Assembly (NCBI GenBank): GCA_035551475.1
Contig: DASZMX010000133.1
Coordinates: 32,259-96,258 of the forward strand
Reading direction: 5' to 3'
DNA from: DASZMX01 sp035551475
Lineage (GTDB): Bacteria; Verrucomicrobiota; Verrucomicrobiia; Limisphaerales; Palsa-1400
DNA: 64,000 nt
The notes beneath the pieces were generated by a model. That model ran no database searches and was not told where the DNA came from. It saw only the letters and a list, made by a program, of their open reading frames with translations. The position numbers were made by a program, and so were the translations under genes. Of the stretch, positions 8,423-15,881 are shown piece after piece. Within the stretch, counting starts at the first letter, position 1, and each line of letters starts with the position of its first letter.

Positions 8423-8992
8423 TCAATGGGTGCGAATGAAAATGAAAATGAGGATCAGGATAAAGAGCGTCCAAGTGGAGAAAACCGACACTTGCAAAAA
8501 GCGGGTCTGAGTCAACTCCACGATGGCGCCCATCGGGCCCAGATCAAGTGGGCGCGGATCCATGCGCGCGAGCTGAAATTCCGGCCCGGCGCGCAGGTAG
8601 GCTTCGCGCATGGCGGTGACGAATTCCTCGGGCCACGGCCCTGGCGCCAGAAACTGGTCCTGCCAGCGCCCGGGCATGTCAGCGAGGATCAGCGCCAGCC
8701 GGCCGCGCGTCGGCAGCATATTCTTGGTTTCGGGCGTGGCGCCGAGAATCTCCTCAAACCACTTGATGATGAGCCGGTCCATTTCCTCCACGGCCAGCTC
8801 GGTCGGGGTCAGGTTGGGCTCGGCCGCGGCGCGTTCCATGGCGCGATCAAGCACATGCAAGACGAGCTTGCCGAGAACGACTTTATTGCGCAATTGCAAC
8901 GCGTAGAAGTAGCGCTCCACCTTTGCATAGGCGGCGTTCCATTCTCCCAGCGGACGGCCCCCCGCTCCTGCGCTCACGGGCAAGACGCTCAT
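8423..8992 (-). CDS. Unknown single-pass membrane protein between opgG and opgH
   Basis: 189 residues from ATG 8992, which overlaps the opgG stop as ATGA; opgH follows two bases after its stop. It is therefore embedded in the glucan operon. Residues 1-165 look soluble and helical (GEWNAAYAKVERYFYALQLRNK, LAVEEMDRLIIKWFEEILGA). The end is one strongly hydrophobic helix (VFSTWTLFILILIFIFI) closed by RTH, so a tail-anchored topology is likely. No family is recognised. An accessory role with OpgG or OpgH is inferred from position only. Confidence 0.8.
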   Translation of the reverse strand: MSVLPVSAGAGGRPLGEWNAAYAKVERYFYALQLRNKVVLGKLVLHVLDRAMERAAAEPNLTPTELAVEEMDRLIIKWFEEILGATPETKNMLPTRGRLALILADMPGRWQDQFLAPGPWPEEFVTAMREAYLRAGPEFQLARMDPRPLDLGPMGAIVELTQTRFLQVSVFSTWTLFILILIFIFIRTH

Positions 8993-10563
8993 GGCTGATT
9001 CAGGAGGTCGGTCCATGTTTCAGTGACGGCTTTGTCGTGGCGCGTCAAGGTGCAACGGACATCAATGGGATTTTCATCTTTACGATCCAGCTTGAGCATC
9101 ACGCGCCACGCGCTGGCGCCGGGAATTTTGAGCGCCTGGGTGTCGATGATCACGCCGTTGTCGCTGCAACTGGCAATCACTTGCGGCGGATCCGCTTCGG
9201 ACAAGGCGGCCAGCGCCGGACCGTCAAAATCAATGGCGATCTGGCGACGATGGGCCGAAACCGTGTCGCCCCCCACGCGCGTATTGACAACCTTGTTGGT
9301 GGAAAGCTTCAAATCGGTTTCGCTGGTCCATTCTTGCGTGTAGCCGAAACGCAAAGGGCGCAGCGGGAGCGGCATTTGTTTCGGGCTCCAAAAAGCGACG
9401 ATATTATCCAAGCCTTCGTAGCGGGTGCTCAACTCGACGAGGTTAACTTCGCCTTCCCCCCAATTGCCGTGCGGCTGCACCCAAACGCTCGGGACGTGAT
9501 GGTAAAAATTGAACAAGTCTTCGTAGGCGGCGAGATCGCGATTCCGCTGGAGCAGGCCAAATCCCACGAGATTCGTCGTGAAAAAGCGCTGGTGGATGAG
9601 GCGCGGCGGATTATCCAGCGGGCGCCAAAGCATTTCGCCATTGCCAAAACTCATGAGCAGCCCGTCGCTGTCATGCACCGCGGAGCGATAGTCGTTGAAC
9701 CGCGCCTCTGAAGCCGGGCCAAACCAAAACATGCTGGTGAGCGGGGCCAGGCCAAGCGTGGCGGTGGGCAGGCGATTGGGGTCGGCGGCGTGAATGTTGA
9801 CGCGTTCGCGCAGAAATAAAACGGCGTCGATGTCCGCCACGGTGGTTTCGCCAGGACGAATGCGAAACTCATAGGCCCCCGTGCAACTAACGCTGTCCAG
9901 CAGCGCGAAAAGGTGGAGCGGGTCGTCCTTGCCTTCGGGTTTGCCGAGCCACCAATCCGTGAAGATGGGAAATTCCTCCGAGCGATCTGATTCGCCGCAA
10001 TCCAGCGCCAGGCCGCGCGCGGATTGACCGTAGCGCTGCCCCTTGCCCAGCAGCCGGTAATAGCTCGCGCCCAGAAAGGCGCCCAACTCATCCATGCGCC
10101 CGGGATCATTCAGCGCGCACAAGACCCGAAAACCGGCATAGCCGGTATTGGCCGGAACCTGCTGTTTAAAGCGGTGGGCGCCGTAATCAAAAAAATCGGA
10201 AACGAACCGGATGTCCTGGACATGGCCGGGCACGAATTCATTCACGCGCACCGGTTCTTCATACAGATACCCGGGATGGAAAAACTCGACCATGTACGGC
10301 GATTTGCCGTCGTTCCACAGCGCGCGTTCCCGGCGGAAGCGAATTTCACGATAGGCGTCATAATCCAGCTTATCGGCCTTGAGGAATGCCGGGAGATCGG
10401 CCCGCGGCGAATGAAACGGGCGCCGGGCGCGATCGAGGGCGGCCTGGGCGACGTATTCGAGGTTAATATTCGCCGGGCGGATGGTCGCCAGCGTGGCGAG
10501 CGCGGTGGAGAAGAAGAGGATTCCCACCCGCAGTTGGAGTGAGCCAAAGTTGCGTTGATGCAT
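8989..10563 (-). CDS. opgG: Glucans biosynthesis protein OpgG/MdoG (periplasmic)
   Basis: Periplasmic protein needed for making or branching osmoregulated periplasmic glucans. 524 residues from ATG 10563 (MHQRNFGSL) with a signal-peptide-like segment (VGILFFSTALATLA). Family hallmarks include LDYDAYREIRFRRERALW, FFHPGYLYEEPV, GYAGFRVLCALN, LFALLDSVSCTGAYEF, WFGPASEARFNDYRSAVHDSDGL and WVQPHGNWGEGEVNLVE. The open frame runs on to 11322 antisense to an ABC ATPase gene, but that part is not protein-like. First gene of opgG-X-opgH. Confidence 0.94.
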   Translation of the reverse strand: MHQRNFGSLQLRVGILFFSTALATLATIRPANINLEYVAQAALDRARRPFHSPRADLPAFLKADKLDYDAYREIRFRRERALWNDGKSPYMVEFFHPGYLYEEPVRVNEFVPGHVQDIRFVSDFFDYGAHRFKQQVPANTGYAGFRVLCALNDPGRMDELGAFLGASYYRLLGKGQRYGQSARGLALDCGESDRSEEFPIFTDWWLGKPEGKDDPLHLFALLDSVSCTGAYEFRIRPGETTVADIDAVLFLRERVNIHAADPNRLPTATLGLAPLTSMFWFGPASEARFNDYRSAVHDSDGLLMSFGNGEMLWRPLDNPPRLIHQRFFTTNLVGFGLLQRNRDLAAYEDLFNFYHHVPSVWVQPHGNWGEGEVNLVELSTRYEGLDNIVAFWSPKQMPLPLRPLRFGYTQEWTSETDLKLSTNKVVNTRVGGDTVSAHRRQIAIDFDGPALAALSEADPPQVIASCSDNGVIIDTQALKIPGASAWRVMLKLDRKDENPIDVRCTLTRHDKAVTETWTDLLNQP

Positions 10564-10582
10564 TCGTTGCAATCGTCGGCTG

Positions 10583-10588
10583 AGTATA
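10583..10588 (-). promoter_or_regulatory. -10-like box upstream of opgG
   Basis: TATACT on the minus strand lies 19 bases before the opgG ATG. No convincing -35 is visible at 16-18 bases (CGCATT), so this is tentative. It sits in the 123-base divergent region between opgG and the next ABC operon. Confidence 0.35.
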
Positions 10589-10670
10589 AGACAAACCTGG
10601 GGTAAAATGCGAGCCTCGTTTGCTTGCCTTTGGATCGGACGCCGTTTCGACTGTGCAAACCAAGGCAGCG

Positions 10671-10679
10671 TGCTATTGT
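10671..10679 (+). promoter_or_regulatory. Extended -10 element before ABC ATPase gene
   Basis: TGCTATTGT is an extended -10 (TG-N-TATTGT) that ends seven bases before the ATG at 10687. There is no good -35, as is common with extended -10 promoters. The spacing predicts a leaderless mRNA. Confidence 0.45.
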
Positions 10680-10686
10680 CCCGCGC

Positions 10687-11460
10687 ATGGACATACCGCC
10701 CCTCGCGCCCGCCATCCCCGCGCCGCTGATCGAGGTCCTTGGATTGACAAAGCTCTACGGCGAATTCACCGCCGTGAAAGAATTGTCCTTCGCCGTGCGG
10801 CCGGGTGAAGTCATCGGTTTGGTGGGGCCCAATGGCGCCGGCAAAACCACCACACTCCGCTGCCTGGCAGGCATCATCCCGCCGTCGCGCGGCGCCGTTA
10901 AAATTTGCGGTTTCGATCTCAGCCAGGCCCCCATCGAGGCCAAACGCCGGCTGGCGTTTTTCCCCGACGAGCCGCGCCTGTTCGAATATCTGACAGTCGA
11001 ACAGCACCTGGCTTTCACCGCGCGGATTTATGGCGTGGCGGATTGGAAGGCGCGAAGCGGGCCGTTGCTCCAGGAATTGGAAATCGCAGATAAAGCGGAC
11101 AAGCTGCCGGGGGAATTGTCGCGCGGCATGAAACAGAAACTGGCGATTGCCTGCGGATTCCTGCATGCGCCGGAAGTGATTTTTCTGGATGAGCCGTTGA
11201 CGGGATTGGATCCGATTGGAATTCGGCGGATGAAAAATTCCATTTTCCAGCGGGCCCAAAAGGGCGCGGCCATCCTGATCAGCTCGCATCTGCTCCATTT
11301 GCTGCAGGAGGTGTGTTCGCATGTGCTGATTTTGAAGCAGGGCGAAAAGGTGATCGATGGCACGCTCGAGGAAGTGCGCCAGCGCTATTCGGAAGCGGGC
11401 GCGGCCGATCTGGAAGAAGTCTTTTTCCGCGCGACCGGGGAAAGCGAGGCGAAGACGTGA
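10687..11460 (+). CDS. ABC transporter ATP-binding protein
   Basis: 257 residues. Walker A GPNGAGKTT, signature LSRGMKQK, Walker B VIFLDEPLTGLD and switch SSHLLHLL are all present. The start is ATG 10687 (MDIPPLAPAIPAPLIEV); an in-frame start at 10624 would add a basic, unrelated segment. The gene ends in a GTGA overlap with the large membrane protein that follows, so the two form an exporter pair. The cargo cannot be inferred. Confidence 0.93.
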   Translation: MDIPPLAPAIPAPLIEVLGLTKLYGEFTAVKELSFAVRPGEVIGLVGPNGAGKTTTLRCLAGIIPPSRGAVKICGFDLSQAPIEAKRRLAFFPDEPRLFEYLTVEQHLAFTARIYGVADWKARSGPLLQELEIADKADKLPGELSRGMKQKLAIACGFLHAPEVIFLDEPLTGLDPIGIRRMKNSIFQRAQKGAAILISSHLLHLLQEVCSHVLILKQGEKVIDGTLEEVRQRYSEAGAADLEEVFFRATGESEAKT

Positions 11461-13205
11461 TTGCGCAAGCGCTGTTCTTTTATCAATTCCACTCGATCAA
11501 GAACCGGCTGACGGCGCGGGTGCGCCGCATGAAAGAACCGCGTTACTTGTTCGGCGCGGTGGCGGGAGCGGCGTATTTTTATTGGTTTTTCTTTCGCAAT
11601 TTCAATCACGGCGACGGGCCGATGCGGCGGGCATTCTTCGGGGGCGATCCCGAAATGCTCCAAGGCGTATATGCGCTGATATTGCTGGCGTGGGTTCTGT
11701 TGACATGGATTTTTCACCGCACCCGGGCAACCCTGGCCTTTACGGAATCAGAGGTGGCATTTTTATTTCCAGCGCCGGTGACACGTGAGCAATTGCTCCA
11801 TTTCAAACTGTTGCGTTCGCAATTCGCCATTCTTTCCAGTTCGCTTCTGATGGCTTTTTTGCGCTTCGGCGGAAGCCATTTTTGGATTTCGTGGCTGGGT
11901 TGGTGGATCATCCTGGCCACCCTCAACCTTCACATTCTGGGCAGTTCATTTGCCGTCACGATGTTGATGGATCGCGGCATTTCCAACGCGCGCCGGCGGA
12001 TCATATCCCTGGCCGTCATCGTGGCGGCGGGCGCGGGCCTGGCTTGGTGGCTGCGCAATTCATTTCCGGCGCCACCGCTTGTTGAGCCCGGAGCCGATGC
12101 GGCAACGATTTTTGCGCACTATGTCAACTACGCGGTTAATTCAGGCCCCCTGCCCTATCTGCTTTTTCCGTTCAAGCTCCTGAGCGCGCCATTCCTGGCG
12201 CGTAACGCAGGCGAATTCATCGCCGCGCTGCCGGGGGCGCTGGCGATCATGGGATTGCATTATCTTTGGGTGATGCGGGCCAATGTCGCGTTTGAAGAAG
12301 CCTCCGTGGACGCGGCGCGACGAACGGCGGAGCGCGTGGCGGCGATTCGCTCGGGCAACTGGCAGGCAGCCAATCCCGCCAAAAAACCAGGCCGCTCGCC
12401 TTTTCGCTTGGACGGCGCCGGATTCCCAGCGATGGCGCTGATGTGGAAGAACGTCATTGCCGCCAGCAACATGATCACCATCCGTTTCTGGATTATGCTG
12501 GCATGGCTGACGGTGGTCAGCGGCTTCATTTTCCGGTCGCAAATTCACAGCGGAGCCGCGCTGGCGCTTACCTCCATGATCGGATTGCTGCTCGGGTTTT
12601 CCGTGGCCATGGGGCCGAGCCTGCTCCGCAATGATTTTCGGCAGGATCTGCCGGCGGCCGATCTTCTGAAGAGTTTTCCGCTGGCGGGCTGGGAAGTGGC
12701 GCTGGGCGAAGTGCTGGCCCCCGCCGCCATATTAACCGCCGCGCAATGGCTGCTGCTCATTCTCGCGCTGGTATGCTGTCCGGGCCAATGGGACAAGCAC
12801 GCGCTTCCCTTGGGAACCCGGGTGGGCTGCTTCGTGGCGGCTGCCCTGGTTTTGCCCGCCGTAAATTTCGCCAACTTGATTATTCGCAATACCGCCGCGC
12901 TTTTCGTGCCGGCCTGGTTTCAGCTTGGCAAAGACGGCCCGCGCGGCATTGAAAACACCGGCCAGCAGCTAATACTCGTCCTGGGCCAGACTCTCGCTCT
13001 GGCGCTGATGCTGATCGTCCCTGCGATAGCCTTTGCCGTGGTATGGTTTTCCACGTCGCTGTTCGTCGGCCCGCTCATTGCGCTCGCGTTGGGAGGATTG
13101 GCGGCGCTCGCGGCGCTCGGCGGGGAAGCGGCGCTGGGCCTGCGCCTCATGGGGTCCATGTTCGAACGTCTCGATCTGTCAAAAGAACAATTCTCCGCTG
13201 AATAA
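11457..13205 (+). CDS. Large ABC exporter membrane protein
   Basis: 582 residues starting at GTG 11457, whose last two bases are part of the TGA stop of the ATPase gene. It opens with LFFYQFHSIKNRLTARVRRMKEPRYLFG, the kind of N-terminus seen in 'putative ABC exporter' membrane proteins, and has at least ten hydrophobic segments, for example AAYFYWFFF, LILLAWVLLTWIF, IILATLNLHILG, IISLAVIVAAGAGLAWWL, and a C-terminal cluster. The loop ESEVAFLFPAPVTREQLL is characteristic of ABC-2-like permeases. It is about twice normal permease size and so may carry all membrane helices in one chain. The substrate is unknown. Confidence 0.8.
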   Translation: MIAQALFFYQFHSIKNRLTARVRRMKEPRYLFGAVAGAAYFYWFFFRNFNHGDGPMRRAFFGGDPEMLQGVYALILLAWVLLTWIFHRTRATLAFTESEVAFLFPAPVTREQLLHFKLLRSQFAILSSSLLMAFLRFGGSHFWISWLGWWIILATLNLHILGSSFAVTMLMDRGISNARRRIISLAVIVAAGAGLAWWLRNSFPAPPLVEPGADAATIFAHYVNYAVNSGPLPYLLFPFKLLSAPFLARNAGEFIAALPGALAIMGLHYLWVMRANVAFEEASVDAARRTAERVAAIRSGNWQAANPAKKPGRSPFRLDGAGFPAMALMWKNVIAASNMITIRFWIMLAWLTVVSGFIFRSQIHSGAALALTSMIGLLLGFSVAMGPSLLRNDFRQDLPAADLLKSFPLAGWEVALGEVLAPAAILTAAQWLLLILALVCCPGQWDKHALPLGTRVGCFVAAALVLPAVNFANLIIRNTAALFVPAWFQLGKDGPRGIENTGQQLILVLGQTLALALMLIVPAIAFAVVWFSTSLFVGPLIALALGGLAALAALGGEAALGLRLMGSMFERLDLSKEQFSAE

Positions 13206-13221
13206 TTTCAGGCAAAGCCTC

Positions 13222-13241
13222 AGCCGCTATCGCCAGCGGCT
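13222..13241 (+). terminator. Hairpin after the ABC exporter gene
   Basis: AGCCGCT-ATCGCC-AGCGGCT forms a 7-bp perfect stem with a 6-base loop, 17 bases after the exporter stop. Only a loose T-rich stretch (TTGTGATTGCCTTTT) follows, so termination efficiency is uncertain. Confidence 0.4.
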
Positions 13242-13246
13242 TGTGA

Positions 13247-13275
13247 TTGCCTTTTGCGAAGGGTTGGCGGATTGT
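13247..13275 (+). promoter_or_regulatory. Putative promoter of cdsA-dxr (leaderless)
   Basis: TTGCCT (13247-13252), a 17-base spacer and GATTGT (13270-13275), then eight bases to the cdsA ATG at 13284. This places the transcription start at the start codon. Confidence 0.5.
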
Positions 13276-13283
13276 CTGGGGCC

Positions 13284-14204
13284 ATGGCAGAAGCACAGAA
13301 TCCGGCCCCGGCGCCGCTCTCGAAACGGGCGATTTTTTTTCGCCGGCTGCTCAGTTTTGTCATTCTCTGGACGGTTTTGCTGGGGGCGTTGTTCTCCGGG
13401 CAGAAGGTTCTGTCCGACTACGTGTTCATCGTCATCTTGCTGGCGCTGGCGGCGGCGGGCTTGATTGAGTTTTACGGGATGGTCAACAAGCTGGGCCTGG
13501 TCTGTTTTTCCAAATGGGGCATCGGGGCGGGCGCGCTGCTGCTCGGCGCAACGTTTTGTTATATCTCCGGCGAATTTGGGAAGGCCGCGCCACCCTCGCG
13601 CGTGAATGATTTTGAGACCAGCCTCTTCATTCTGTTCGTGTTGGGATTGTGCATCAGGCAGTTCCTGGCCAAGCACAACACCGCGGGAATTGTCGCCATT
13701 TCCACCACGCTCTTCGGGCTGATGTATATTCCCTGGCTGCTGAACTTCATCCAAAAAATCAACTTTTTCGGACGCGGCGTGGAAGGAAATTATTATGTTC
13801 TCTATTTCGTGCTGGTGACGAAATTCAGCGATTGCGGCGCCTACGCGGTGGGCTCTCTCATTGGCAAGCACAAGATGATTCCGCGCATCAGCCCCGGCAA
13901 AACGTGGGAAGGATTTGGCGGCGCGATCCTGGTTTCGACGGGCGCCAGCGTGATCTTTTACATCGCGGCGCCGGGGCATTTGTTTGGCATGAAAATGCTG
14001 CACGCGCTCATTCTGGGTGTGATCCTCAGCACGGGTGCGGTGATCGGAGATCTGATCGAATCGCTGTTCAAGCGCGAAGCCGGCCTGAAGGACTCCGGTC
14101 ATTTATTTCCGGGCATCGGCGGAATCCTCGACTTGCTGGACAGTTTGCTCTTCAATGCTCCTCTCATGTACCTCTATCTGCGGCATGTCTTAACCAGGCC
14201 ATGA
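13284..14204 (+). CDS. cdsA: Phosphatidate cytidylyltransferase
   Basis: Makes CDP-diacylglycerol from phosphatidic acid and CTP, the entry to phospholipid synthesis, in the inner membrane. 306 residues from ATG 13284 (MAEAQNPAPA). About eight hydrophobic helices are visible. The C-terminal family signature is intact: LFKREAGLKDSGHLFPGIGG followed by ILDLLDSLLF, as is SPGKTWEGFGGA. It overlaps dxr by ATGA, giving the common cdsA-dxr pair. Confidence 0.93.
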   Translation: MAEAQNPAPAPLSKRAIFFRRLLSFVILWTVLLGALFSGQKVLSDYVFIVILLALAAAGLIEFYGMVNKLGLVCFSKWGIGAGALLLGATFCYISGEFGKAAPPSRVNDFETSLFILFVLGLCIRQFLAKHNTAGIVAISTTLFGLMYIPWLLNFIQKINFFGRGVEGNYYVLYFVLVTKFSDCGAYAVGSLIGKHKMIPRISPGKTWEGFGGAILVSTGASVIFYIAAPGHLFGMKMLHALILGVILSTGAVIGDLIESLFKREAGLKDSGHLFPGIGGILDLLDSLLFNAPLMYLYLRHVLTRP

Positions 14205-15337
14205 AAAACGTCGTTCTTCTCGGCTCGACCGGCTCCATCGGCGTCAGCGCCACCAAAGTTGTCGATGATTTGCCCGGACAAATCCGACTTGTCGGGTTGG
14301 CTGCGGGCAACAACGCGGAGTTATTGCTTGCGCAAACTCACAAATATCAGCCCGATTACATTTCCATTTCCGATCCGGCCAAGGTTGCCGAGCTGGAGCG
14401 CACGGTCGGCTTCAAGACCCGGGTCGGTTGCGGCGCGGCGGGATTGCTCGAATTGGCGACGCTGCCCTCGGCTGACATTGTGCTGATTGCCATCGTGGGC
14501 ACGGCGGGATTGCAGCCGGCGCTGGCCGCCATCCGAGCCGGCAAGGATATTGCCGTCGCCTCCAAGGAAATCCTCGTGATGGCGGGGGAAATCGTGATGC
14601 ACGAAGCCCGCCGGCACGGTGTGCGCGTGCTGGCGGTGGATAGCGAGCATTCCGCCATCTTCCAATGCCTCGATGGCAAACCGCCCGCGTCAGTGCGGGC
14701 CTTGTGGTTGACAGCTTCGGGCGGCCCATTCCGCCAGACGCCCAAGGAAGAATTCACCGCCATCACGGTGGAGCGGGCCTTAAAACACCCCTCATGGGTG
14801 ATGGGCCAGAAAATCACCATTGACTCAGCCACGCTGTTCAACAAAGGGCTGGAGATGATCGAAGCGCGCTGGCTCTTCGACATTGAGATGGACCGCGTCC
14901 GGGTGGTGGTGCATCCGCAAAGCGTGATTCATTCCATGGTGGAATTTGTGGACGGCTCCATGCTCGCGCAGATGTCCACCCCGGACATGTGTCTGCCCAT
15001 CCAATACGCGCTCACCTACCCCGAGCGGCGACGCAGCGAGCGTGTGCAAACCAACTTGGCGCGACTGGGGCAACTGACCTTCGAGGAGCCGGATGAGGCG
15101 CGATTCCCGGCGTTGCAACTAGCGCGACGGGCCGGCGAGGTGGGAGGCACTCTTCCGGCGGTGTTGAACGCCGCGAACGAGGTGGCCGTCAGCGCCTTTG
15201 TGCAACGGCGGATTGGTTTTCCGCAAATTAGTGAAGTGGTCGGGTGTGTGATGGAGCGGCATGAAATCCAGGCGCAGCCGAGTCTGGAGCAAATTCTGGC
15301 GGCGGACGCGTGGGCGCGGAAGGAAGCCGCATGTTAA
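14201..15337 (+). CDS. dxr: 1-deoxy-D-xylulose 5-phosphate reductoisomerase
   Basis: Second enzyme of the MEP isoprenoid pathway (DXP to MEP, NADPH and divalent metal). 378 residues from ATG 14201, overlapping the cdsA stop. The NADPH loop is GSTGSIG, the metal/substrate residues are in AVDSEHSAIFQC, and LTASGGPFR, HPSWVMGQKITIDSATLFNKG and HPQSVIHSMVEF are all canonical. The frame is open upstream through cdsA, which explains a misleading 562-codon reading frame from 13649. The usual downstream partner rseP is absent. Confidence 0.97.
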   Translation: MKNVVLLGSTGSIGVSATKVVDDLPGQIRLVGLAAGNNAELLLAQTHKYQPDYISISDPAKVAELERTVGFKTRVGCGAAGLLELATLPSADIVLIAIVGTAGLQPALAAIRAGKDIAVASKEILVMAGEIVMHEARRHGVRVLAVDSEHSAIFQCLDGKPPASVRALWLTASGGPFRQTPKEEFTAITVERALKHPSWVMGQKITIDSATLFNKGLEMIEARWLFDIEMDRVRVVVHPQSVIHSMVEFVDGSMLAQMSTPDMCLPIQYALTYPERRRSERVQTNLARLGQLTFEEPDEARFPALQLARRAGEVGGTLPAVLNAANEVAVSAFVQRRIGFPQISEVVGCVMERHEIQAQPSLEQILAADAWARKEAAC

Positions 15338-15391
15338 ACTGCTTGAAAACCCGCGAGAGTTCAGGCGAAATCAGCGCGGCTCTTTAGCTCT

Positions 15392-15859
15392 ATGAATCTT
15401 GGCGATATTCTGAATCTCGATAACATCATGCCGGAGTTGAAGGCAACCAACCGGTGGGAAGCAATTGATGAGACGATCCAAAACCTTGTCAATACCAACA
15501 AGATCAAGCCAGAGCATCGGGAGGCCATCATCGCGGTGGTGAAAAAACGGGAATCCTCCATGAGCACGGGCATCGGCTTCGGCATCGGCATTCCCCACGC
15601 CTCCACCGATCTTATCGGGAACGTCGTGGGCGTCCTCGGGCGTTCGACCAAGGGCATTGATTTTGACGCGCTGGACAATCAACCCGTGAACCTGGTGATG
15701 CTGTTCCTCGTGCCCCAAGGCCAGTTTCAAAAACACCTGCATACGCTGGCCAGCATTGCCAAGCTGCTTCACATCAAAGAATTTCGCCAGGAGCTTGAGC
15801 AGGCGCCGGACGCCCAGGCAATGTTCGACATCATCAAAAAGTATTCCACGCCGAAATAG
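15392..15859 (+). CDS. PTS EIIA-type protein (fructose/nitrogen family)
   Basis: 155 residues, the length of a single EIIA(Ntr/Fru) domain. The phosphorylatable His is in GIGIPHAST at residue 69. The LFLVPQGQFQKHLHTLASIAKLL segment is typical of the PTSN-like fold. No PTS sugar permease, HPr or EI lies nearby, so a regulatory rather than sugar-uptake role is likely by inference. It follows dxr after 54 bases and precedes argS by 22 bases. Confidence 0.88.
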   Translation: MNLGDILNLDNIMPELKATNRWEAIDETIQNLVNTNKIKPEHREAIIAVVKKRESSMSTGIGFGIGIPHASTDLIGNVVGVLGRSTKGIDFDALDNQPVNLVMLFLVPQGQFQKHLHTLASIAKLLHIKEFRQELEQAPDAQAMFDIIKKYSTPK

Positions 15860-15881
15860 GCGGGGCTGAAAAATTCCTGCC

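Noticed and set aside
10564..11322. Upstream extension of the opgG frame (253 codons)
   Set aside because: It is antisense to a complete ABC ATPase gene and precedes the opgG signal peptide; the start at 10563 explains the protein.
13649..14200. Upstream extension of the dxr frame inside cdsA
   Set aside because: cdsA in the other frame has its signature to the end, and dxr begins with GSTGSIG right after ATG 14201.
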